Source of the DNA: Lachnospiraceae bacterium
GTDB taxonomy: Bacteria > Bacillota > Clostridia > Lachnospirales > Lachnospiraceae
Direction of reading: 5' to 3'
Assembly (NCBI GenBank): GCA_024690605.1
Contig: JAILOV010000008.1
Span: 1-64,000 of the forward strand
DNA: 64,000 bases
How positions within the stretch are numbered: the first letter of the stretch is position 1; each line of letters starts with the position of its first letter. A program made the translations under genes and the position numbers. Under the pieces are notes generated by a model, which worked only from the letters and a program-made list of their open reading frames with translations, had not been told where the DNA came from and did not search any database. This document shows, piece by piece, positions 51,361-58,655 of the stretch.

Positions 51361-52143
51361 ATGGATTTTTCGAAGGACAAAACACATGTGCTTGTGATCA
51401 GCGCCAAGGAGACCTTTATCTCCAAGGCGCTGCAGCGGAGTCTCCGCGATGCCGGCTACGATGTTTCCTATTCTCCGGCCGAGGTGGAGAACATATCGGA
51501 TTTCACCGAAACGGTCAATATGTATATCCTCTATATGGACGAGGAAATGGAAAACGCCATGAAGCTGCTGGTCTTTCTCAAAGATCTCAGCATCGAGGAG
51601 GACAAAATGGTCATCCTCATCGGCACACCTGCCGAGTTTGAAACGGCGACCTCCGTGCTTCCCAAGGAAAACCTGGCCGCGTGGTTCGAACGGCCGATCG
51701 ACATGCGCGCGCTTCTTGACAAGGTCAAGCTCCTCACGGACAAGCGGGCCATTGAGAACAGGAAGAAGAGCATCCTGGTCGTGGACGACGATGTCACCTA
51801 TCTGCGCATGGTGCATTCCTGGCTCAAGAGCAAATACCGCGTGTCGATCGTGAATTCCGGGATGCAGGCCATCACGTGGCTTGCGCGCAATCAGGTGGAT
51901 CTGGTGCTTCTCGACTATGAGATGCCGGTCACCTCGGGGCCGTCCGTACTTGAGATGTTAAAGAGCGAGGTGGCGACCAGCGACATCCCGGTCATGTTCC
52001 TGACCGGCAAGAGCGACCGCGCGAGCATCAGCAAGGTGATCGGGCTCAAGCCCGACCGTTACCTGTTAAAGACCATCAGCAGAGAAGAACTCCTGGAAGA
52101 GCTGGACCGGTTCTTTATCGCACGCAAGATGGAGCTGGAATGA
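51361..52143 (+). CDS. Double-receiver response regulator without output domain
   Basis: This 260-residue protein starts MDFSKDKTH at 51361 after GAGGTGACGGAA. The first receiver-like domain (1-125) lacks the acidic pocket and reads 'YILYMDEEM' at the phosphorylation position. The second (135-255) is canonical, with 'SILVVDDDVTYLRM', phospho-Asp in 'DLVLLDYEMPVTSGP', 'VMFLTGKSDR' and a Lys in 'RYLLKTISRE'. There is no DNA-binding or enzyme domain, so it should act by protein-protein contact or as a phosphate sink. It lies 21 bases after the GGDEF-EAL gene, so it is probably a partner of the hybrid kinase. Confidence 0.85.
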   Translation: MDFSKDKTHVLVISAKETFISKALQRSLRDAGYDVSYSPAEVENISDFTETVNMYILYMDEEMENAMKLLVFLKDLSIEEDKMVILIGTPAEFETATSVLPKENLAAWFERPIDMRALLDKVKLLTDKRAIENRKKSILVVDDDVTYLRMVHSWLKSKYRVSIVNSGMQAITWLARNQVDLVLLDYEMPVTSGPSVLEMLKSEVATSDIPVMFLTGKSDRASISKVIGLKPDRYLLKTISREELLEELDRFFIARKMELE

Positions 52144-52144
52144 C

Positions 52145-53083
52145 ATGACGGACAGGGGGCGTGCCGGGGCAGGCGGCGTGTTGCTGCTTCTTCTCGCGGC
52201 TCTGATCTGGGGGATCGCTTTTGTCGCGCAGTCGATCGGCGCGGAGCATGTCGGACCGTTTACCTTCCTTGCACTCAGGAGCTGGCTGGGGGTGTTTGTC
52301 CTGCTTCCGGTGGTCGCGGTCCGGGCGGGGAAGCGACAGAAACAGCAGGTGACGCGGCAGGACGGGAGTTCAAAGGGAGAGCGGCTTCGGCCGCTTTTTG
52401 TCGGCGGACTCTGCACCGGTTTTTTTCTTTTTGCCGCAAGCGCCGCACAGCAGATCGGGATCGCGTCGACGACCGCCGGGAAATCCGGTTTTATCACGGC
52501 AATGTATGTGATCCTGGTGCCGATCGTCTCGGTGCTCCTGCGCAGGAGCCCGCCGCGCCGGATCTGGGTCTGTGTCGCGCTGTCGGTCCTGGGACTGTAT
52601 CTTCTGTGCATGGCGGAAGGCGGCAGGATGGGAACGGGAGATCTGTGGACGCTGTTGTGCGCGCTCCTGTTCACTTTTCAGATCCTCTGCATCAGTCACT
52701 ACGTGAAGATCACGGACAGCGTGGAACTGACCTGCGTGGAATTCGTGTTCGAGGCGCTCTTTGCCACCGCAGTCATGCTCGTCCTGGAGCGGGGGACCGC
52801 CCGGGAGGCAATCCTGGCAGCCATGCCGGCGATCCTCTACGCGGGCATCTTCTCGAGCGGTGTGGGCTACACGCTGCAGACGGTCGGAGAACGCCGCGTG
52901 AGTCCGCCCGTCGCATCGCTGGCGATGTGCATGGAAAGTGTTTTCAGCGCGCTCTTCGGATGGCTGATCCTCGGTGAAACCCTCACGATGAGGGAATTCG
53001 CGGGATGCGCGCTCATGTTCGGTTCGATCCTGCTGGCGGAGATGCCGGTGGAATCCCTGTTCGGAAAAAGGAGGCAGCTTTGA
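52145..53083 (+). CDS. EamA/DMT-family transporter
   Basis: This 312-residue protein of about ten transmembrane helices contains two EamA repeats. The first shows 'LLLLAALIWGIAFVAQSIGAEHVGPFTFLALRSWLG' and the second starts near 'GDLWTLLCALLFTFQILCIS', with 'PPVASLAMCMESVFSALFGWLILGETL', the typical second-repeat ending. Members export amino acids, purines or other metabolites; the substrate cannot be told. A charged loop of about 20 residues around position 65 is longer than usual. It starts one base after the response-regulator stop and overlaps the next gene by 4 bases. Confidence 0.88.
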   Translation: MTDRGRAGAGGVLLLLLAALIWGIAFVAQSIGAEHVGPFTFLALRSWLGVFVLLPVVAVRAGKRQKQQVTRQDGSSKGERLRPLFVGGLCTGFFLFAASAAQQIGIASTTAGKSGFITAMYVILVPIVSVLLRRSPPRRIWVCVALSVLGLYLLCMAEGGRMGTGDLWTLLCALLFTFQILCISHYVKITDSVELTCVEFVFEALFATAVMLVLERGTAREAILAAMPAILYAGIFSSGVGYTLQTVGERRVSPPVASLAMCMESVFSALFGWLILGETLTMREFAGCALMFGSILLAEMPVESLFGKRRQL

Positions 53084-54228
53084 AATTCTGGAGGAATCTG
53101 AAGGGACAGCCCTGGGCCAACACAGCGATCGCGGCGTGCATCGCGGTACTGTTTTATGTGCTCATCACCCATCTGGAGATCTTTGTCGTCGCGCTCTCGG
53201 CGGTGTACAGCTGGACCCGGCCGGTCATTCTGGGCGTGGTGATCGCCTATGTTCTGGATCCCTTTGCCAAATGGCTCGAGCGCGTGCCGCTTTCAAAGAT
53301 CCGGAAAGGGAATCTCCGGCGTGTGATCGCGACGGCACTGACCGTGATCTCCGTGCTGTTCCTCATCGTTTTTCTGATGGCACTGCTCATTCCGCAGCTG
53401 ATCGACAGCGTCGCGACCTTTGTTTCCAATTTCGGCTCCTACAGCCAGTCGCTGCAGGGACTGCTCAGACAGCTGGAGCAGCGCGCCGCGGGCGGGCCGA
53501 TCGATCTCGATGACATGTTTGTCCGGATCGAGGATGTTCTCGGTTCTCTGACAACGCTCATCACGGATAATATCGGCAGCATCGGCGGCGTGGCGACGAG
53601 CATCGGCTCGAGCGTCGTGGACGCCGTGCTGGCGTTTATCGTTGCCATCTATTTTCTTGCGGCAAAACACCGCATGAAGGCGATGATCTCGAGATTTCTG
53701 CATCTGATCCTCAGTGACGCGCGCTATGAACGCGCGTCCGGCTACTGGAAGCGCTGCAACGAGATCTTCATCCGCTTCATCGCCTATGATCTTCTGGACG
53801 CGCTGATCGTCGGCGTGGTCAACAGCATCTTCATGCTGATCGCCGGCATTCCCTACAGTGTGCTGATCTCCGTGATCGTGGGGGTGACCAATCTTGCACC
53901 CACCTTTGGCCCCGTGGTCGGCGCGATCCTCGGCGGCCTGATCCTTGTGCTGGTGAATCCGTGGTACGCGCTCTGGTTCCTGATCTTCACGATCGTGCTG
54001 CAGATCATCGACGGCTATGTGATCAAGCCCAAGCTCTTCGGCGGTTCCCTCGGCGTGCCTGCGGTCTGGATCCTGGTCACTTTGATCATCGGCGGCCGGA
54101 TGTTCGGCGTTCCCGGCATCCTGCTCGCGATCCCGGTTGCCGCGATCATCATGCTCATCTGTCAGGAACTGTTTCCGCAGCTCTTTGCTTCCGCGGAACA
54201 GAGGCAGGATCCGCCGGATGCGGCATGA
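53080..54228 (+). CDS. AI-2E family (YtvI/PerM-like) membrane protein
   Basis: This 382-residue protein starts at a TTG codon (53080), chosen because AAAAGGAGG lies 6 bases before it; the ORF track ATG at 53005 is inside the upstream gene. It has about eight hydrophobic helices, with the family patterns 'RPVILGVVIAYVLDPFAKWLE', 'VVDAVLAFIVAIYFLAAKHR', 'GIPYSVLISVIVGVTNLAPTFGPVVGAILGGLI', 'IIDGYVIKPKLFGGSLGVPAVWILVTLIIGG'. Members include AI-2 exporters and sodium/proton antiporters, so function is open. The TTGA overlap with the DMT stop suggests coupling. Confidence 0.9.
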   Translation: MKFWRNLKGQPWANTAIAACIAVLFYVLITHLEIFVVALSAVYSWTRPVILGVVIAYVLDPFAKWLERVPLSKIRKGNLRRVIATALTVISVLFLIVFLMALLIPQLIDSVATFVSNFGSYSQSLQGLLRQLEQRAAGGPIDLDDMFVRIEDVLGSLTTLITDNIGSIGGVATSIGSSVVDAVLAFIVAIYFLAAKHRMKAMISRFLHLILSDARYERASGYWKRCNEIFIRFIAYDLLDALIVGVVNSIFMLIAGIPYSVLISVIVGVTNLAPTFGPVVGAILGGLILVLVNPWYALWFLIFTIVLQIIDGYVIKPKLFGGSLGVPAVWILVTLIIGGRMFGVPGILLAIPVAAIIMLICQELFPQLFASAEQRQDPPDAA

Positions 54229-54908
54229 GCTTCGCGCATGCCTTTTTCGGTTTTGTCCCGCGACATATCCCGAACAGTCTGACGCTGTTTGTCTATGATC
54301 TTCTGAGTCGTCACGGCAGGCTGCCTTCTTTTTCCGCGCCGGTTCCCGGCTGCGGATCCGGAGAGGATCTCCCCGAAACACGCGAACCCGTCCTGATCGA
54401 GGATCAGAGACGACGCGCGCAGGAACCGTTCGGCCGCTCCACGGTGGCCCATGCCGGCTGCGAGGTGATCGCCCTGTACAACGCGCTGTCCGCTCTGTAC
54501 GGGCGGGAGATCATCCCGTTTCCGGAACTGATCCGTCTGTTCCGGCATCGGGGCATGGCACTCGGCGGACGCTGGGGGACATCGCCCAGATCGCTCTTCC
54601 GTTTCCTCGTGGTTCTTTCCCGGCAGTGTCCGCTGCGGATCGAAGCGACGAGCGACCTCTCGCGTTTTGAAGAGCTGGCGGAGCGGTATTCCTGTCTGAT
54701 CCTGAGTTTCTTCAATGACGGCGGGGACATCCGCCGCGGTGTGCATACCGTGTGTCTCACGCGTACCGCGGGAGGATTCGTCGCCCACAATCTCACCGAG
54801 GACGGGAAACCCCGCGGGCCGTTCTCCGATGTCACCCGTGCGCTCGCAAACGCAGGCGGCGGACGCGCACGGGGGCTCTATCTGATCGGGGTCGGAAAAA
54901 ACGGCTGA
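54225..54908 (+). CDS. Uncharacterised protein with a possible papain-like Cys/His pair
   Basis: This 227-residue protein starts MSFAHAFFGFVP at 54225, overlapping the upstream stop. It has no signal peptide. The segment 'STVAHAGCEVIALYNALSALYGRE' looks like the catalytic-Cys helix of papain-like (C39-type) peptidases. A later 'RRGVHTVCLTRTAGGFVAHN' has a His followed by a beta strand as in those enzymes, and an Asn further on. Together these suggest a cysteine-peptidase fold of about 160 residues. This is a motif-level inference; no family name can be given. It ends the operon that begins with the transporters. Confidence 0.5.
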   Translation: MSFAHAFFGFVPRHIPNSLTLFVYDLLSRHGRLPSFSAPVPGCGSGEDLPETREPVLIEDQRRRAQEPFGRSTVAHAGCEVIALYNALSALYGREIIPFPELIRLFRHRGMALGGRWGTSPRSLFRFLVVLSRQCPLRIEATSDLSRFEELAERYSCLILSFFNDGGDIRRGVHTVCLTRTAGGFVAHNLTEDGKPRGPFSDVTRALANAGGGRARGLYLIGVGKNG

Positions 54909-54968
54909 ACCGCGGACAGGTTATCTGATCCCGACCATCTGAAATTTTCCAACGATCCAGATTTCCTC

Positions 54969-54997
54969 TTGACAGACAGATAAGGAACGGATATACT
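54969..54997 (+). promoter_or_regulatory. Promoter of the metal-resistance operon
   Basis: TTGACA (54969-54974), a 17-base spacer and TATACT (54992-54997). The operator begins 2 bases after the -10 box. Confidence 0.82.
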
Positions 54998-54998
54998 C

Positions 54999-55024
54999 AA
55001 CATATGAACAATTGTTCATATGTT
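54999..55024. promoter_or_regulatory. Perfect 26-base palindrome, ArsR/SmtB-type operator
   Basis: AACATATGAACAATTGTTCATATGTT reads the same on both strands. It contains the TATGAACA/TGTTCATA half-sites typical of SmtB/CadC/CzrA operators and covers the expected transcription start, so the first gene's product should repress its own operon until metal binds. Confidence 0.85.
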
Positions 55025-55050
55025 TGCGTAGAGTGAGCAAGGAGGATCGG

Positions 55051-55410
55051 ATGAGCCTTAAGGATGTGGAACAGTGCGAAGTGAGAGAACTCCATCCGGA
55101 GAAACTGCGGATCGCGCGCGCGTCGATGCCGGATGAGGATGAGATCGCGGACCTCGCGGAACTGTTCAAGGTGTTCGGGGATTCGACCAGAATGCGGATC
55201 CTGTTCGCGCTTTTTGATACGGAGATCTGTGTCTGCGACCTCGCGGAGACACTTTCCATGACCCAGTCGGCGGTCTCCCATCAGCTGCGCATCTTAAAAC
55301 AGGCACATCTGATCGGGGCACGCAGGGAGGGCAAGAGCATTTTTTATTCTCTGGCAGACGATCATGTGCGCACGATCATCGGTCAGGGAAGGGAACATAT
55401 TGAGGAGTAG
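55051..55410 (+). CDS. ArsR/SmtB-family metal-sensing repressor
   Basis: This 119-residue winged-helix repressor starts MSLKDVEQC at 55051 after CAAGGAGGATCGG; the ORF track start lies in the operator. The core is 'LAELFKVFGDSTRMRILFALFDTEICVCDLAETLSMTQSAVSHQLRILKQ', with the metal-site motif CVC on helix alpha-3 and a recognition helix 'TQSAVSHQLRIL'. The CxC in 'ICVCDL' is the alpha-3 type seen in CadC/ArsR sensors for Cd(II), Pb(II), Zn(II) or As(III). An extra N-terminal segment of about 25 residues includes a Cys and His ('EQCEVRELHPEK') that could complete an alpha-3N site. It heads an operon with an HMA protein and a Cd/Zn ATPase. Confidence 0.93.
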   Translation: MSLKDVEQCEVRELHPEKLRIARASMPDEDEIADLAELFKVFGDSTRMRILFALFDTEICVCDLAETLSMTQSAVSHQLRILKQAHLIGARREGKSIFYSLADDHVRTIIGQGREHIEE

Positions 55411-55433
55411 AAGGAAAGAAAGGAGACAGCATC

Positions 55434-55652
55434 ATGAAGAAAAAATTCAAGTGTGAAGTGGATTGCGCGAACTGCGCGGCCAAGGTGGAGGAGGCGATCA
55501 AAAAGGTCCCGGGCGTCATCGACGCGAGCGTCAATTTCCTCACGCAGAAGACCATGATCGAGGCGGCCGACGATGCCTTCGATGAGGTCGTGCAGGCGGC
55601 TCTGAAGGCAGCCAAAAAGGTTGAGGACGAATTTGAGATGGAGATCGCGTAA
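55434..55652 (+). CDS. Small heavy-metal-associated (HMA) metal-binding protein
   Basis: This 72-residue protein has the ferredoxin-like HMA fold, with 'DCANCAAKVEEAIKKVPGVIDASVNFLTQKTMIEA' and the CxxC pair in 'DCANCAAK'. The start follows AAAGGAGACAGCATC. It lies 15 bases ahead of the ATPase gene, whose product lacks an N-terminal HMA domain. The two proteins therefore look like a split version of the usual single chain, with this protein as donor or sensor of the metal. An Asp before the CxxC and the acidic C-terminus (EDEFEMEIA) suggest Zn/Cd over Cu. Confidence 0.9.
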   Translation: MKKKFKCEVDCANCAAKVEEAIKKVPGVIDASVNFLTQKTMIEAADDAFDEVVQAALKAAKKVEDEFEMEIA

Positions 55653-55667
55653 GGAAGGAATTGTGCA

Positions 55668-57650
55668 ATGACGAAGAAGCAGAAAAAAACGCGGACGAGG
55701 ATCCTGATCACGCTGGTCTGGTTCGCGGTCCTGATGATCTTTGAGGGACAGATCGCTGCCCTGTCGGAGAGCGCGGCCGCTGCCGTCTGCGGCGGGAACA
55801 CGGCACGCATCCTGCCTGTGACGCGTCTTTTTCTGCTTGTGATCTACGTGCCGCCCTATCTGCTGATCGGCCATGATGTCATCCTGCGGGCACTGAAGAA
55901 CATCCGGAACGGGCAGGTCTTTGACGAGAATTTCCTCATGATGGTCGCGACCTTTGCGGCGTTCGGCGTCGGAGAGTACAGTGAGGCGCTTGCCGTCATG
56001 TTGTTCTACCAGATCGGTGAACTCTTCCAGAGCTACGCCGTGGGGAAATCGCGGCAGTCGATCACCGAGATGATGAGCATCGCGCCGGAATATGCCAATC
56101 TTCTCGCGGAGGACGGGACGATCAGCGAGGTCGATCCCGATGAGGTGCCGGTCGGTGCCGTGATCGTGGTGAAACCTGGGGAGAAGATCCCGCTGGACGG
56201 CGAGGTGGTGGAGGGTGAGTCCTTTATCGATACCGCGGCGCTCACCGGCGAATCCGTGCCGAGGCGCGCGGCTCCGGGAGAAGCCGTGATCAGCGGCTGC
56301 GTGAACGGGGCGGGGACGCTGCGCGTGCGCGTGAGCAAAGCCTATGAGGACTCCACGGTCGCGAGCATCCTGGAGATGGTGGAGAATGCCGGCAGCAGGA
56401 AGGCCCGCCTGGAGAATTTCATCACGCGCTTTGCGAAATACTACACCCCCGTCGTCACGATCGGCGCGGCACTGCTGGCGGTCCTGCCGCCGATCGCGCT
56501 GGCACTGTCCGGACAGGCACCCCGGTGGAGCGACTGGATCGGCCGCGCGTGCGTGTTCCTGATCGTGTCCTGTCCGTGCGCGCTGGTGATCTCGGTGCCC
56601 CTCGGGTTTTTCGGCGGGATCGGCGCGGCGTCAAAGATCGGCGTGCTGGTGAAGGGAAGCAATTTCCTGGAGGCGATCGCCGACACGACGACGGTCGTCA
56701 TGGACAAGACGGGGACGTTGACGGTCGGCGAATTCCGGGTGACCCGGATCTGCCCCGCGGCAGGGGACGAAACGGAGGCTTCGCTCCTGGAACTGGCGGC
56801 CTATGCCGAATCGCTCTCCACGCATCCGATCGCCGGATCGATCGCGGAGGCGCATGCGGCAGCGGTTGCGCGCGGAGAAGCGGAACCGCTGCGGTCCGGG
56901 CGTGTCACGGACATGCAGGAGATCGCCGGTCACGGAACGCACTGCCTTCTGGACGGCAGAGTGCTGCTCGCCGGAAATGCCGCGCTGCTTAAGGAGAACG
57001 GCATAACAGACGATAAAATAACATCTGATATTGAAAAACACGCGGGCACTGTTGTGCTGATCGCCTTTGACGGTGTGTACCGCGGCGCGATCGTGATCGC
57101 CGACACGATCAAAAACGGAGCGGTCTCCGCGATCGCCGACATGAAGGCAGGCGGCGTGAGGAAGGTCGTGATGCTCACCGGTGACCGCAGAAAGGCTGCG
57201 GAAGCGGTGGCCGCAGAGCTTGGTATCGACGAGGTGCACGCGGAGCTCCTGCCGGTTGACAAGGTGAACACGGTGGAAACGCTCCTCGCCGGGCAGCAGG
57301 GCAGGGACATGCTGGCCTTTGTCGGAGACGGGATCAACGACGCGCCGGTGCTCATGCGTGCGGATGTCGGGATCGCGATGGGAAGTCTCGGATCGGATGC
57401 CGCGATCGAGGCGGCGGATATCGTGCTGATGGATGACGATATCACAAAGATCGCCAGACTGGTCAGGATCGGACGACGGACGCTCAGGATCGTGCGGCAG
57501 AATGTTGTTTTTGCCATCGGTGTGAAACTTCTTGTTCTGACGCTCGGCGCGCTGGGGATCGCCACGATGTGGCTCGCCGTGTTCGCCGATGTCGGCGTCG
57601 CCGTTCTCGCGATCCTGAATTCCATGCGGGCGTTGAAGGAAGGTCATTGA
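55668..57650 (+). CDS. cadA: Cd2+/Zn2+-exporting P-type ATPase
   Basis: This 660-residue P1B-2 ATPase pumps Zn, Cd or Pb out of the cell. Motifs are 'TGESVPRRAAPGEAVISGCVN', the metal site CPC in 'IVSCPCALVISVPLGFFGGIGAASKIGVLVKG' (the 'CALVISVPL' context marks the Zn/Cd subgroup), 'VMDKTGTLTVGEF' (phosphorylated Asp), 'LSTHPIAGSI' and 'FVGDGINDAPVLMRADVGIAMGSLGSDAAIEAADIVLM'. No HMA domain is present at the N-terminus; it is encoded by the upstream gene. The operon ends at the terminator at 57691. Confidence 0.93.
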   Translation: MTKKQKKTRTRILITLVWFAVLMIFEGQIAALSESAAAAVCGGNTARILPVTRLFLLVIYVPPYLLIGHDVILRALKNIRNGQVFDENFLMMVATFAAFGVGEYSEALAVMLFYQIGELFQSYAVGKSRQSITEMMSIAPEYANLLAEDGTISEVDPDEVPVGAVIVVKPGEKIPLDGEVVEGESFIDTAALTGESVPRRAAPGEAVISGCVNGAGTLRVRVSKAYEDSTVASILEMVENAGSRKARLENFITRFAKYYTPVVTIGAALLAVLPPIALALSGQAPRWSDWIGRACVFLIVSCPCALVISVPLGFFGGIGAASKIGVLVKGSNFLEAIADTTTVVMDKTGTLTVGEFRVTRICPAAGDETEASLLELAAYAESLSTHPIAGSIAEAHAAAVARGEAEPLRSGRVTDMQEIAGHGTHCLLDGRVLLAGNAALLKENGITDDKITSDIEKHAGTVVLIAFDGVYRGAIVIADTIKNGAVSAIADMKAGGVRKVVMLTGDRRKAAEAVAAELGIDEVHAELLPVDKVNTVETLLAGQQGRDMLAFVGDGINDAPVLMRADVGIAMGSLGSDAAIEAADIVLMDDDITKIARLVRIGRRTLRIVRQNVVFAIGVKLLVLTLGALGIATMWLAVFADVGVAVLAILNSMRALKEGH

Positions 57651-57690
57651 TGACGGTTCCTCATGAAATCTTTGGATAACAGTCGGGAAA

Positions 57691-57716
57691 AGAGTTTCCT
57701 CCGGGAAGCTCTTTTT
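57691..57716 (+). terminator. Intrinsic terminator of the metal-resistance operon
   Basis: AGAGTTTCC and GGAAGCTCT pair over 9 positions (one G-U) around a TCCG loop, followed by TTTT. The -10 box of the next unit begins 2 bases after it. Confidence 0.75.
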
Positions 57717-57724
57717 GATATAAT
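57716..57724 (+). promoter_or_regulatory. Extended -10 promoter of the mini-ABC cluster
   Basis: TGATATAAT fits TGnTATAAT exactly. No clear -35 box is seen; that region is the terminator stem. Confidence 0.5.
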
Positions 57725-57774
57725 ATGGCGATAGAAATCCGTGGCATCATTACAGTCAAAGGAGAACACAGCCC

Positions 57775-57858
57775 ATGATGAATAAAAAAGTGATCCGTGT
57801 GATCGCGCTGATCCTGGTGGTCGCCATGATCGTGACGATCCTGATCGGCATTCTGTAG
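57775..57858 (+). CDS. 27-residue single-helix membrane peptide
   Basis: Too short for the ORF track. It starts at a pair of ATG codons after AAAGGAGAACACAGCCC and encodes MMNKKVIRVIALILVVAMIVTILIGIL, a basic start and one transmembrane helix. Very similar short peptides occur widely in Lachnospiraceae in my recollection, so it is probably a real gene. It lies 12 bases ahead of the 63-residue EAA-loop gene and shares its transcript. Its function is unknown. Confidence 0.6.
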   Translation: MMNKKVIRVIALILVVAMIVTILIGIL

Positions 57859-57870
57859 GAGGGCCGGAAC

Positions 57871-58062
57871 ATGCAGCGATCATCGGGCGGCCGGTTCCGG
57901 GTGGACCCGGATCTGCGGGATATGGCAGAGGTGTTTCATATGCCTTTTTCCGCGCGACTGCGCTATCTTTATCTGCCCGCACTGACCGGGAAGAAACGCC
58001 GCGCGGATGCCCCGGAAGAGAGTGAAAGCGCCGGACAGCCGGACGGGGGGCAGACATCATGA
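57871..58062 (+). CDS. 63-residue protein resembling only the EAA loop of an ABC permease
   Basis: The sequence 'RVDPDLRDMAEVFHMPFSARLRYLYLPAL' matches the cytoplasmic EAA coupling loop of NitT/TauT/SsuC-type ABC permeases ('P.L.EMA..... ...RL.Y..LP'), the part that docks on the ATPase. The rest of a permease, including every membrane helix, is absent. The start follows GGAGGGCCGGAAC, and the stop overlaps the start of an ABC ATPase gene (ATGA). It may be a permease remnant, or a small protein that has kept only the docking element. It is not a sequence-edge effect, since genes lie on both sides. Confidence 0.6.
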   Translation: MQRSSGGRFRVDPDLRDMAEVFHMPFSARLRYLYLPALTGKKRRADAPEESESAGQPDGGQTS

Positions 58063-58643
58063 CGATCGAACTGGAGCAGGTCGGCAAGCGTTACGGCGAC
58101 AGGCAGGTGCTGCGGGAACTGACTCTGGATGTTTCGACGGACACCTGCTATGCGGTGACGGGGGAGGCCGGCAGCGGCAAGACGACACTTCTGCGTCTTC
58201 TCATGGGACTGGAGAAGCCCGATACGGGCAGGATCCGTCTGCTGGGAGACTATAAATACACATGGCTCGCCTGCGGTGCCGTGTTTGAACGGGATGCGCT
58301 GATCGAAGAGCTCTCCGCCGTCCGCAATGTTTCCGTGATCCGCAAGCTCACGAGCGACAAGGCAGCCAGAGAGGAACTGGTGAAGCTTCTGCCCGCAGAG
58401 CGGACGGAGATCCCTGTATGTGAACTTGGCAGGGCCGAGCGGCGTGCGGTCTGTATCGTGCGTGCGCTGTCCGTGCCCGCGGATCTGATCGTCATGGATG
58501 AACCGTTTGCCGGTATGTCGGATGATGAGCGGGCGTCTGCTGTCCGCTACATCATGGACAGGAAGGGCAGCACACCGCTTGTGATCGCCATGCGGGAGCG
58601 GTGTGAGGAGATCCGCAGTTTCAAGAACATCGCACTGTCCTGA
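58059..58643 (+). CDS. Degenerate ABC-type ATPase (NitT/TauT family-like)
   Basis: This 194-residue protein is shorter than the usual 240-250. Walker A is intact ('VTGEAGSGKTTLLRLLMGL') and so is Walker B ('DLIVMDEPFAGMS'). Other key elements have changed: the Q-loop reads 'AVFERDALIEEL' with Glu for Gln, the signature LSGGQ is replaced by 'LGRAE', and the switch His is missing ('PLVIAMRERCEE'). The order and spacing still fit SsuB/TauB-type subunits. ATP binding is plausible, hydrolysis doubtful. It is translationally coupled to the EAA-loop protein, and no permease or binding protein gene is present, so a transporter is unlikely. Confidence 0.75.
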   Translation: MTIELEQVGKRYGDRQVLRELTLDVSTDTCYAVTGEAGSGKTTLLRLLMGLEKPDTGRIRLLGDYKYTWLACGAVFERDALIEELSAVRNVSVIRKLTSDKAAREELVKLLPAERTEIPVCELGRAERRAVCIVRALSVPADLIVMDEPFAGMSDDERASAVRYIMDRKGSTPLVIAMRERCEEIRSFKNIALS

Positions 58644-58655
58644 GCTCTTCCGGAT

